A stretch of DNA of 64,000 bases from Bacteroides sp. GTDB taxonomy: Bacteria; Bacteroidota; Bacteroidia; Bacteroidales; Muribaculaceae. The notes below the pieces were generated by a model. The model searched no databases, was not told the DNA's origin, and saw only the letters and a list, made by a program, of their open reading frames with translations. This document shows, in pieces, positions 18,633 through 27,900 of the stretch. A program made the translations under genes and the position numbers. Location: assembly GCA_014801955.1 (NCBI GenBank), contig JAAVDE010000023.1:1-64000 (forward strand), given 5' to 3'. How positions within the stretch are numbered: position 1 is the stretch's first letter; each line of letters begins with the position of its first letter.

Positions 18633-19061
18633 ATGAGTTTCGTCCAAGACTTCAAGGCCTTTGCAATGAAAGGCAACATCGTTGACATGGCCGTCGGCGT
18701 TATCATCGGCGGCGCGTTCGGCAAAATAGTTTCCTCGCTCGTCAACGACATCATCATGCCCGTCGTGGGCCTCGCAACCGGCGGAGTGAACTTCACCGAA
18801 CTCAAAGCCACGCTCCACGAAGCCGTGCTCGACCCCACCACCCAGGAGGTAATCAAGGAAGCCGTTACCCTCAACTACGGCATGTTCATCCAAAACATCG
18901 TTGACTTCCTCATCATTGCCCTCAGCATCTTCTGCGCCCTCCGCGTAATCGTCAAGTTCAAAAAGGCCGAAGCCGAAGCGCCCGCCGCTCCCCCGGCCCC
19001 CTCGAAAGAAGAAGTGCTCCTGACCGAAATCCGCGACCTGCTCAAACAGCAAAACAAATAA
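18633..19061 (+). CDS. mscL: Large-conductance mechanosensitive channel
   Basis: 142 residues. It opens under membrane tension and releases solutes on hypo-osmotic shock; homopentamer in the inner membrane. The N-terminal amphipathic helix and TM1 read [20 protein letters not shown] then [19 protein letters not shown], the family signature with its glycine-lined pore helix. TM2 is [18 protein letters not shown]. The cytoplasmic end is a Pro/Ala linker plus helix ([15 protein letters not shown]). Length is normal. The glutamate racemase gene starts 2 nt after its stop. Confidence 0.97.
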   Translation: MSFVQDFKAFAMKGNIVDMAVGVIIGGAFGKIVSSLVNDIIMPVVGLATGGVNFTELKATLHEAVLDPTTQEVIKEAVTLNYGMFIQNIVDFLIIALSIFCALRVIVKFKKAEAEAPAAPPAPSKEEVLLTEIRDLLKQQNK

Positions 19062-19063
19062 TC

Positions 19064-19900
19064 GTGTTGGCCAACGACCGCACCCCCGGCCCCATAGGCG
19101 TTTTCGACAGCGGCTATGGGGGCCTCACCGTTCTCGACGGCATCCGACGGCTCCTGCCCGAACCCGACTACCTCTACCTGGGCGACAACGCCCGCGCCCC
19201 CTATGGCACCCGCTCCTTCGAAGTAGTCTACCAGTTCACGCTCCAGGCAGTGCGCCGCCTGTTCGACATGGGCTGCCAGCTCGTTATCCTCGGCTGCAAC
19301 ACGGCCTCGGCCAAGGCCCTGCGAACCATTCAGCAGGTCGACCTGCCCCGCCTGGCCCCCGACCGCCGGGTGCTCGGAATCATCCGCCCTACGGTCGAAG
19401 CCATCGGCCAATACACCCGAACAGGCCACATCGGAATCTTCGGCACCCCCGGAACCATCCGCTCCCGCAGCTACGACATCGAAATCTCCAAACTCTACCC
19501 CGGATTCGTAACCACCGGCCAGGAATGTCCCCTCTGGGTCCCCCTGGTCGAAAACCGCGAGTTCGACAACCCCGGCGCCGACTACTTCGTCGAAAAATAT
19601 ATCGACACGCTCCTCCACCGCGACCCGCTGATCGACACCGCCCTGCTCGGCTGCACCCACTATCCCCTGCTGCTGCGCAAAATCCGCCGGTTCATGCCCC
19701 GCGAGGTCAATATCGTGACCCAAGGCGACATCGTTGCCCACTCGCTGGCCGACTACCTCCGCCGCCACCCCGAAATCGCCGCCCGCGTCAGCCGCGGCGG
19801 CTCCGCAACGTATCTAACAACCGAAAGCGCCGAAAAATTCTCCGAAATGGGATCCCTTTTCCTATCAAAAGACATTCAGGCTCAATCCATTACCCTATGA
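19064..19900 (+). CDS. murI: Glutamate racemase
   Basis: 278 residues. It interconverts L- and D-glutamate, supplying D-Glu for peptidoglycan. N-terminal IGVFDSGYGGLTVLDG is the family signature. The two catalytic cysteines lie in LGCNTASA and LGCTHYPLL. The likely start is GTG at 19064, with TTG 19067 as an alternative; there is no ATG in the usual place, as IGVFDSG begins only 10 codons later. It sits 2 nt after mscL and overlaps the Dus gene by 4 bp (ATGA), so an mscL-murI-dus-GIN operon is likely. Confidence 0.95.
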   Translation: MLANDRTPGPIGVFDSGYGGLTVLDGIRRLLPEPDYLYLGDNARAPYGTRSFEVVYQFTLQAVRRLFDMGCQLVILGCNTASAKALRTIQQVDLPRLAPDRRVLGIIRPTVEAIGQYTRTGHIGIFGTPGTIRSRSYDIEISKLYPGFVTTGQECPLWVPLVENREFDNPGADYFVEKYIDTLLHRDPLIDTALLGCTHYPLLLRKIRRFMPREVNIVTQGDIVAHSLADYLRRHPEIAARVSRGGSATYLTTESAEKFSEMGSLFLSKDIQAQSITL

Positions 19901-20865
19901 CTATTGGTTCAATCGACCTTGGCCCCCGCCCAATCATGCTCGCACCGATGGAAGACGTCACCGACGGCTCCTTCCGACTCATAGCCAAGGAAAACGGCGC
20001 CGACATGGTCTACACCGAGTTCGTCAGCGCCGACGCCCTCATCCGCGACATCGCCTCAACTACCCGCAAGCTCCAGATCGACCCCCGCGAGCGCCCCGTG
20101 GCCATCCAAATCTATGGCCGCGAGCCCGACGTTATGGTGCAGGCCGCCAAAATCGTTGAACAAGCCAACCCCGACATCCTCGACATCAACTTCGGCTGCC
20201 CCGTTAAAAAAGTCGCCGGCAAAGGCGCCGGCGCAGGCCTGCTGCGCGACATCCCCAAGATGCTCCGCATCACCCGCGACGTTGTCAACGCCGTCAAAAT
20301 CCCCGTAACCGTCAAAACCCGACTCGGCTGGGACTGCGAAAACAAAATCATCGTTGAACTCGCCGAGCAGCTCCAGGACTGCGGAATCGCCGCGCTGACC
20401 GTTCATGGCCGAACGCGCTCACAAATGTATACCGGCGCCGCCGACTGGGAAATGATCGCCCGCGTAAAAGAAAACCCCCGCCTGACGATTCCCCTCATCG
20501 GCAACGGCGACATCGCAACCCCCGCCCAAGTCCGCGACGCCTTCGACCGCTACGGCGTTGACGGCGTAATGGTTGGCCGCGCTGCCATCGGCGCCCCCTG
20601 GATATTCCACGAACTCAAAACCTCCACCCCCCTCGACCCCCACCGCCAGTTCGACTACCTCCGCCGCCAGATCAACGAAAGCGTTAGCCGCATCGACCCC
20701 GTGCGCGGCATACTCCATATCCGGCGCCACCTCGCCGTAACCCCCCTGTTCAAAGGCATCCCCAACTTCCGCCAAACCCGAATCCGCCTCCTCCAGACCC
20801 CCGACCCCGAAACCCTCCTGCAGCTCATAAACCAAATCGAAAACGAATTCTACAGTAATGCTTAA
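19897..20865 (+). CDS. dusB: tRNA-dihydrouridine synthase (DusB-like)
   Basis: 322 residues. It reduces uridines in the D-loop of tRNA with FMN and NADPH. TIM-barrel signatures: LAPMEDVTDGSFRLIAKENGAD at the N-terminus (FMN site) and INFGCPVKKVAGKGAGAGLL, containing the catalytic cysteine. Further motifs are VTVKTRLGW, LTVHGRTRSQMY and IGNGDI with VMVGRAAIGAPWIF. The start is the ATG overlapping the murI stop; a longer open frame upstream lies inside murI and is not coding. Its stop overlaps the next start by 8 bp. Assignment to the DusB rather than another Dus subfamily is by general resemblance. Confidence 0.93.
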   Translation: MTIGSIDLGPRPIMLAPMEDVTDGSFRLIAKENGADMVYTEFVSADALIRDIASTTRKLQIDPRERPVAIQIYGREPDVMVQAAKIVEQANPDILDINFGCPVKKVAGKGAGAGLLRDIPKMLRITRDVVNAVKIPVTVKTRLGWDCENKIIVELAEQLQDCGIAALTVHGRTRSQMYTGAADWEMIARVKENPRLTIPLIGNGDIATPAQVRDAFDRYGVDGVMVGRAAIGAPWIFHELKTSTPLDPHRQFDYLRRQINESVSRIDPVRGILHIRRHLAVTPLFKGIPNFRQTRIRLLQTPDPETLLQLINQIENEFYSNA

Positions 20866-21580
20866 AAAACTGACCGCCGCAATAACGGCCCCCCTCCTCC
20901 TCCTCGCCCTCAACCTAAACGCCGAAACCCAGACCCTCAAAGTCGACCGCTTCCAGAAAATCCGCGTCGTCGGCCCCGCCAACGTTGACTGCATCTACTG
21001 CCCCGACTCCGTTGGCTACATAGTCGTTGCCGCCCCCCACCCCGACCAAATCTCATGGGTCGAAGCCTCGACCTCAGGCAACAAACTCAAACTCCACCTC
21101 CGCCTCCCCGACGACATGCGCCAAGGCATCCAACCCATCCCCGCCAACCTCCCCTCAGTGCGCGTCTACACCAACTACCTGACCGAAGTCGCCAACGAAG
21201 GCGACTCCATTGTCCGCGTAATAACCTCCACCAACGTCCCCGCCTTCACCGCCCGCCTCATCGGCAACGGCTACCTCAGCATCCGCGGCATCGACACCGA
21301 AAACCTAACCGTCAAACTCCTCACCGGACGCGGAACGATGGCCCTCCACGGAACCGCCCAAAACGAAAACATAACCCTCGCCGGCGTCGGCACCATCGAA
21401 GCCGACGGAATCCGTGCGACCAACGCAACCGTCAAACTCGCCGGCACCGGCAACGTCGGCGTCTGGGCAACCGACAAACTAACCATCCGCGGCTCCGGCT
21501 CCGGCACCATCTACTTCAAAGGCACCCCCCAAATCTCCAAAAAACTCACCCTCGGCCTCAAACTCCAACCCCTCCCCTAA
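20858..21580 (+). CDS. Secreted GIN-domain (DUF2807) protein
   Basis: 240 residues with a signal peptide (about 1-22, LLLLALNLNAE). The rest is a repetitive beta-helix-like pattern. Rows alternate as LSIRGIDTENLTVKLLTG, TLAGVGTIEADGIRATN and KLAGTGNVGVWATDKLT, typical of the head GIN domain (putative autotransporter adhesin, DUF2807) common in Bacteroidota. It is exported to the periplasm or cell surface; its function is unknown. The gene start overlaps the dus stop, and it is last in its operon, followed 1 nt later by a strong hairpin. Confidence 0.8.
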   Translation: MLKKLTAAITAPLLLLALNLNAETQTLKVDRFQKIRVVGPANVDCIYCPDSVGYIVVAAPHPDQISWVEASTSGNKLKLHLRLPDDMRQGIQPIPANLPSVRVYTNYLTEVANEGDSIVRVITSTNVPAFTARLIGNGYLSIRGIDTENLTVKLLTGRGTMALHGTAQNENITLAGVGTIEADGIRATNATVKLAGTGNVGVWATDKLTIRGSGSGTIYFKGTPQISKKLTLGLKLQPLP

Positions 21581-21581
21581 T

Positions 21582-21600
21582 CCCAGGGGCACCCCCTGGG
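21582..21600 (+). terminator. Hairpin directly after the GIN gene
   Basis: CCCAGGGG (21582-21589), loop CAC, CCCCTGGG (21593-21600): an 8-bp perfect stem, 1 nt after the stop. It lacks a T-run (TCCCCCTCCG follows), so termination is only probable. Confidence 0.45.
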
Positions 21601-21645
21601 TCCCCCTCCGCCCCCCTCCTACCCAACCAAGGGCAACGCCCAACT

Positions 21646-21753
21646 GGGGGCGACGGCGTCCCGCCGCCCCCTGGGAACGACGGCGTCCCGCCGTCGCCCC
21701 CATCAGCCATCCCCCAAAAACTCCCAATCCTCCCATAACTCCCAATCCTCCCA
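21646..21753. repeat. Nested GC-rich palindromes and an 18-bp tandem repeat
   Basis: Outer arms GGGGGCGACGGCG (21646-21658) and CGCCGTCGCCCCC (21689-21701) are complementary over 13 bp. Inside, the 15-mer GACGGCGTCCCGCCG is repeated directly (21652-21666, 21679-21693). A CT-rich 18-bp unit (AACTCCCAATCCTCCCAT) is then tandemly repeated at 21719-21753. The 366-bp interval 21581-21946 contains these elements, a promoter (21799-21829) and the leader of the next gene; no further gene is visible. Confidence 0.65.
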
Positions 21754-21798
21754 CCCTCTCCCCCTCCCAGTTAAAATAAGTTAAACTCCGTTAATTAA

Positions 21799-21829
21799 TT
21801 GTTACTCCTGGGCGAATTGCGTAACTTTG
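21799..21829 (+). promoter_or_regulatory. Promoter of the first Ig-like secreted protein
   Basis: TTG (21799-21801), a 20-bp spacer, then TAACTTTG (21822-21829). A TTAATTAATTGTTA stretch overlaps the -33 region, and a similar one precedes the promoter at 24747. Confidence 0.75.
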
Positions 21830-21946
21830 CACACAAATAAGCCCACCCAACACAGCGGCCGCACACTGCGAGCCGCAATAGCTATTTTACCACATTCGAA
21901 CAAACAACTAACACATAATAAATTACTAATCTTTTCACACAATCTA

Positions 21947-24643
21947 ATGAAAAAGTTTTTACTTTCTCTCATTGGCGCCCTTTTGATAGGGACCTCGGCC
22001 TTCGCCGAGAATTCGGCTCCGCTTAATGGATTCGGCAGTAAAAATTCGTCTTACACCGCACGGTCCACTGACGATGGCTGGAAAGCCACTAATGCGGCTA
22101 TTATCGAGTACAATGGCGACACTTACATAACAATCAATGGTAAAAGAACTGCTGTCGGCACTCTGACATCGCCGACTCTGACCGATGGCATCTCCAACCT
22201 AAAGCTCTCAGCTGCCTACACCTTCTCGGAATCAAAAGGCTTTAGCCTGAAAGCTGAAATCAAGCAGGACGGCGCGACCGTGGCATCTACCGATTTCATA
22301 AGCTCTGACAATAAGCAGGCCGATTTCGAATGGTCTGACATCAACGTTTCCGGCGATTTCACCATCGTAATTACCAACAATTGCCCCACAAACTCAACGA
22401 GCAACAAGGACCGTGCAACCCTCTATTCGTTGACCTGGGAAAACAATTCCGATGGTCCGGTATTGATCAACCCCAACCTTAACTTCGAAGCAAATCAGTA
22501 TGAGATGGTTGCCGGCGACAGCTTCGACGGCCTGAAACTCAACTGGGACTATGAGGTTGCTCCTATCGCCTACACCTCCTCGAACCCCTCTGTCGCTACC
22601 GTTGACGAAGCTACCGGCACCATCTCCGCACTGACCGTAGGCACCACCACCATCACAGCCACTTTCGAGGGCAACGACGAATATCGCAAGTCTACCGCAA
22701 GCTACACCCTGACCGTAGTTGCCGCTCCCTACACCAACCTCAAAGAGGTTGTTACCACCACCGTTAAAGACGAAAAAGTAACCATCGTCGGCAACTTCGC
22801 CGTGCTCTATCAGAGTGGCGCCAACACTATCCTGACCGACGGCACCAGCAACATCCTCTGCTACGACTACAACCTTGCCTCCTACGAAGTCGGCACCCCC
22901 ATCGCCCGCATCGAAGGCACCGTTTCGCCCTACAACGGCCTGTTTGAACTCACCTCCGTTACCCTGACCGAAGGCAGCAACGGCGCAACCATCGAACCCG
23001 TTGAACTCACCTCGTTCGACAGCATCAACTACACCGACAACCTCTTCGACCTCGTTGCCGTTAACGGTGCCGAAATCTACGACGTCAGCGGCAAGCAGGC
23101 CACCCTCGAGCTCAACGGCCAATCCATTGCGCTCTACAATAACTTCAACATCGACAATTTCAGCAACCTCGAAAACGTTAACCTGACCGGCTTCGTTTGG
23201 CGCAACAACTCAACCCTCCAGATCGACCCCATCAGCATCGTTGAAAACACCGTTGAAAAAATCGAATCCGGCCTCGCATGGACCGCATCGGAATTCACCG
23301 TAATGGAAGGCGAAGAACCCGAAGGCTACCCCACTCTCATCAACGAACTCGGCATTGACGTAGTATTCACCTCCTCCAACGAAGACGTTGCCATCTACGA
23401 AGACGGCATGCTCCTCATCGGCGAAGTCGGCACCACCGTTATCACCGCAACTCCCGCCGACACCGAAACCTACTCCGGCTCCGCAGAGTTCACCGTAACC
23501 GTTACCGCCAAACCCCACCTCGGCGCAATCACCGTTAACGGCCAGACCGTTGCCGACGACGACGTTATCTCCATCGTTGTTAACACCGAAGTTACCTTCG
23601 CCGCCGAAAACGCCGAAATCATCGAATACGAAATCGCTGGCCCCGAAGGCTTCGAAGCCGCCGACATCGTTGACGCCGACAGCTACACCTTCACTCCCGC
23701 CGCCATCGGCGAATACATCGTTAGCATCTCCGCCACCGGCTGCAACGAAGAAGCCGAAGCTACCTTCACCATCAACGTTACCGAAGTCCCCGCAATCACC
23801 GAAGAAACCCTCGACTTCGCCAACAACGACTATGGCATGGAACGCCTAAGCGGCAACACGTCAAAATACAATGAAGACGGCTTCGTTCTCGCTGACACCG
23901 AATTTACCTACACCGTAAACGACGGCACCCGCCTCTGGTCCGACGGCCTGCGTTTCTACAATGGAGGCTCGTTCACTGCAACCGCCCCCCTCGGCTACAT
24001 GATTGAATCCATCGAAACTCTCAATAAGAATGGCGTCGCCGCAACCATCAGCAACCTTGCAACCTCCATCTCTATCAACGAAGTAACCGCAACGGTTCAA
24101 TACACCAGCACTTCCAAAAACTCCGCTCTTCCCGGCCTCCGCGTAGTTGTCAAGCCCGCCAAGGCTCCCGAAGTCGAAGGCTACAGCCCCGAACTCGTCT
24201 ACAACGACAACGTGCAGACCTCGACCGACGAAATCACCGGCGCCATCACCATCATCATCACCCACGCCGACAAGCACGCCTCCATCTACTTCAAGCACAC
24301 CCCCGACGAAGTTCCCGCCGAAGTTCGTCGCCGCATCGCTGACCACGGCGACTACACCGCTGCCGACGCAACCCTCCACGACGATGGCACCAGCTCCGTC
24401 CACACCTTCACCGTACCCTCCGCAGGCACCGTTGACTACTACGCCTACCACGCCGCTACCGACACCAAAGGCGAACTCAAGAGCATCAGCGTTTCTGCCG
24501 ACGGTGGCGTAACCTCCATCAGCGAAATCACCCTCGACTCCAACGCCGACGCCAACGCCATCTACGACCTCCAGGGTCGCCGCGTTGCCAAAGCCGCCCG
24601 CGGCCTCTACATCAGCAACGGCCACAAAGTCTACCTCCGCTAA
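21947..24643 (+). CDS. Large secreted protein with bacterial Ig-like (BIG2) domains and C-terminal tail
   Basis: 898 residues. Start at MKKFLLSLIGALLIG, a clear signal peptide (cleavage near SAFAE); an open frame extending upstream to 21827 is leader. Residues about 30-160 form a beta-sandwich-like module (FSLKAEIKQDGATVAS). BIG2-type Ig repeats follow, with signatures SNPSVATVDEATGTIS and SNEDVAIYEDGM, ending in TTTITATFEGNDEYRKSTA-like strands. An OB-like region lies at about 260-420. The C-terminal 270 residues resemble those of the paralogue at 24914-29554, including LDFANNDYGM, SIETLNKNGVAATISN and VDYYAYHAATDT. The protein ends with IYDLQGRRVAKAARGLYI. Probably surface-exposed; no catalytic motif recognised. 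Codon use shifts from mixed to very GC-ending after about residue 250. Confidence 0.75.
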   Translation: MKKFLLSLIGALLIGTSAFAENSAPLNGFGSKNSSYTARSTDDGWKATNAAIIEYNGDTYITINGKRTAVGTLTSPTLTDGISNLKLSAAYTFSESKGFSLKAEIKQDGATVASTDFISSDNKQADFEWSDINVSGDFTIVITNNCPTNSTSNKDRATLYSLTWENNSDGPVLINPNLNFEANQYEMVAGDSFDGLKLNWDYEVAPIAYTSSNPSVATVDEATGTISALTVGTTTITATFEGNDEYRKSTASYTLTVVAAPYTNLKEVVTTTVKDEKVTIVGNFAVLYQSGANTILTDGTSNILCYDYNLASYEVGTPIARIEGTVSPYNGLFELTSVTLTEGSNGATIEPVELTSFDSINYTDNLFDLVAVNGAEIYDVSGKQATLELNGQSIALYNNFNIDNFSNLENVNLTGFVWRNNSTLQIDPISIVENTVEKIESGLAWTASEFTVMEGEEPEGYPTLINELGIDVVFTSSNEDVAIYEDGMLLIGEVGTTVITATPADTETYSGSAEFTVTVTAKPHLGAITVNGQTVADDDVISIVVNTEVTFAAENAEIIEYEIAGPEGFEAADIVDADSYTFTPAAIGEYIVSISATGCNEEAEATFTINVTEVPAITEETLDFANNDYGMERLSGNTSKYNEDGFVLADTEFTYTVNDGTRLWSDGLRFYNGGSFTATAPLGYMIESIETLNKNGVAATISNLATSISINEVTATVQYTSTSKNSALPGLRVVVKPAKAPEVEGYSPELVYNDNVQTSTDEITGAITIIITHADKHASIYFKHTPDEVPAEVRRRIADHGDYTAADATLHDDGTSSVHTFTVPSAGTVDYYAYHAATDTKGELKSISVSADGGVTSISEITLDSNADANAIYDLQGRRVAKAARGLYISNGHKVYLR

Positions 24644-24669
24644 CACCCTCCCCCATATCTCATATCCGC

Positions 24670-24698
24670 AAGCGCGCTCCCAACCCGGGAGCGCGCTT
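24670..24698 (+). terminator. Hairpin after first Ig-like gene
   Basis: AAGCGCGCTCCC (24670-24681), loop AACCC, GGGAGCGCGCTT (24687-24698): a perfect 12-bp stem without a long T-run. Almost the same hairpin follows the paralogue at 29577-29606. Confidence 0.7.
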
Positions 24699-24746
24699 AC
24701 TGTTGATAATAAACTTCTTAAAACTTAGTTAATAATTGTTAATCAG

Positions 24747-24777
24747 TTGTAGAATCGCGGCCTTTTCAGTAAATTTG
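24747..24777 (+). promoter_or_regulatory. Promoter of the second Ig-like gene and G-poor leader
   Basis: TTG (24747-24749), a 20-bp spacer, then TAAATTTG (24770-24777). The leader from about 24800 to 24913 is A/C-rich and nearly free of G. The last bases before and after the ATG (CACAATCAAATGAAAAAGTA) closely match those of the preceding gene. Confidence 0.7.
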
Positions 24778-24913
24778 CGCTCTAAAAATAGGCAGATATC
24801 TATGCTATAACTACACCCATACCCCAACAACTAACAAACAATCAACGCAATAACAACAACAAAAACAATAAATCAAACAAATAACAACTAATCACTTACT
24901 ATCACACAATCAA

Positions 24914-27900
24914 ATGAAAAAGTATTTACTTTCTCTCTTCGGAGTCCTCATGATAGGACTAATTTCCGGAGCCCAAGCAAATGCGGTTGTGGTGGACAAT
25001 ACGAAATATAACGTAGAGTCCTACACGATTGATTTCAAGACGGTTGAGACTGAGTCCAACTCTTCATTGAGCCAAGCCAGCGCCGTTCTTGGTCAGATTA
25101 TCAAAGAAGATCAGGTATACATCTCCAGCATACCTGAGTTCACCGCACTTTTTGCAGGTAAAGCAGGCCTGAGATTATCAACCTCAAGCAAAAACGGCGC
25201 AGTAACCTTTAATCTTTCTGATAAAGGTAAAGTTTTGGCTTCGTCGGTTGTGGTAACTGCCAAGGCATACGACACGAACGGAACTTACGACGCAGCCAAA
25301 ATGACTGTCTCAGTAAACGGCAATCAGGTAGGTTCAGAAACTGTTGTTGCACAAACTCTTACTGATTACACATTTGATCTAACAAATCTTACAAACATTG
25401 AGTCAATCCGAATCGCATCAACCAACAAACGCTTCTACGTTAACAAAATCACTGTTAACTATGTAATCGCAAAAGAAGCAAACGGCTTATCGTTCAGCGA
25501 AAACTCACTTAGTGTATTTGTAGGAGAAACATCCAACGGCGTTGCTATCAATAACCCCAACAAACTGGCGGTTTCCTACACCAGCAGTGATTCCAGCGTG
25601 GCAACCGTTGACTCTACCGGCAAGGTTACCGCTCTCAAGGAGGGTAAAACGACCATCACCGCTACGACTAATGGCAACGACACCTACGCCGGAGGTTCGG
25701 TATCGTATACATTAACCGTATTGTCAAAAAACCAGCTACCCGCAGAACTCTCGTTCACTGACAACACTGTTACCATCGCCTATGACCCGTCATATACCGG
25801 CCAGAAGCTCAACAATAAAAACAACCTGAAGGTTTCCTATACATCCAGCAATACCAATGTTGCTACTGTAAGCGCAGGCGGTCTTGTAACCGTAATGGGC
25901 GTTGGCACCACTCAGATTACCGCATCATCAGAAGTTCAAGGCGACTTTGGCCCCGGTACTGCCTCTTACACTCTCGTAGTAACCAAAGCAAAAGTAACAC
26001 TCAATTGGGAAAATGGCGTTTCGGTAATGAATGTTGGCGATACTTTCGTTGCTCCCACCCTGAAAGTAACTCCCGCTGCCGCATCATCATCCGTTGTTTA
26101 CAACGCTGAAGGCCTCCTCTCCGCTAATAATGGTGTACTCACACTGCAGTCGGGAACCGATGGTGTTGGTCGAGTAACAGCATCTGTAGTATCCGATCTC
26201 TATGAAGCTACTCCGGCAACCTATGAGGTAACCGTAATCGACCCCTCTAAGATTGAAGACATCCTCACCGTACGCGATTTCAGCGGTTATGGCAGCGGTT
26301 ACGTCTACGGCTCCGCAACCATGACGTCAGCTACCACCGGCGTTTCATACGCAGGCCGTATGATTAACAATAACGGCAATTTCCAGATGAACGGCGACGG
26401 CGTTTGGATTACTGCCAACCCGAATAATCTTACGATTAGCAAGATTACCTTTGTCTACTCATCTACTTTGAAGAGCAACTGCGCTATCACTATATACGGC
26501 GCAGAAAATGCACAACAATATCTGTCGGACTATACAAACAATATCGCCGAAATCAAACGCTACAATAGCGACACGAATATTGAAAGTGCCTACAAGGTTA
26601 GCGGCGAACTGAAAGGACTCGGCTTTAAGACCAACAATCCTCTGTATCTTGAAAAAATTATTGTCCAGTATGACAAAGCAACTCCCGAATACTCGTTTGA
26701 CAAGGAAGAATACGAAGCTGCTATTGGTGAAGAGTTCGACTCTCCGGTATTGAAGAATGTCCCCGCCGGCATTAAAGTTACTTATTCTTCTTCAGACCAT
26801 GAAGTAGCTGACGTAAACGGCTACGGCACTGTCATTATTGGCAATACTGTAGGTACAACAACAATTACCGCATCGTCAGAAGCCTCCGGCATTTATAAGA
26901 GCCACGCTGTTTCATACGTTCTCAATGTTAAGAAGTTCGAACAGAAGGCCAATGGCCTCGCCTTTGAAAACAAGGAAGTAACTACCACCTATCGCTCCGA
27001 TTACGTCGGTCAAAAGGTAGCTAATCCCAACAACCTTGATGTTGTTTACTCATCCTCTGACAACAACGTAGCAACAGTAAATCAGGATGGCGTTGTAAGC
27101 ATTGTTGGCGTTGGTACGGTCACGATTACCGCTGCAACAGAAGGTAATCATGATTATCGAGCCGGCGAAGCTTCGTACACGATTACTGTTGGCAAGGCAC
27201 CGGTAAACTTGACCTGGTCTACCGCAACTGAAACCATTAACGTTGGCCACATCTTCACTGCTCCGACTCTCACCGTCGATCCCGTAGAAGCGACCGAATA
27301 TGTTAAACTGTATACAGAAGGTGAGGTTCTCTCTATTGTAAACGGTGAATGGACCATTGCTGAAGGCATCGATGGTGTTGCAACCGTAACCGCAACGATT
27401 GAGTCCGATCTGTACTATGCAGAACCAACTGATTTTGTACTTAACGTTGAAGACCCGAACAAGATTGAAGATCTTCTCAAAGTAACATCCTTCACAGGTT
27501 TCGGCAACAGTTCTAGCTATACTGTAGCTACCTCCGCATCTTCAACTACCAAGGTGACCTACTCTGCACAGGCCATCAACAAAGATGGTGATTTCCAGAT
27601 GAACGGTGATGCTCTCTGGATTTCAGCTAACGAAATGGGTCTTGAAATTAGCAAAATAACCCTGGTTTTCGCATCGAACACCAATAACGGCAATAACATC
27701 ACCGTTTACGCTTCTGATAAAGTTGAGGCTTCAACCGCAGACTATACCAACCGCGTTGCACAGTTCGTTAAATCCGATAAAGTACTTGAATTTACCTACC
27801 GCCCGACTGCTGATTATAAGAGCATCTGCCTGAAATCAAATGCAGCAGTCTACATTAAGGAGATTCTGGTTCAGTACAAGAAGGCAACCCCCGATTTCTC

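Noticed and set aside
19525-19896. N-terminal extension of the Dus protein
   Set aside because: This segment lies inside murI in another frame and is Pro/Arg-rich; the Dus family start is MTIGSIDLGP at 19897.
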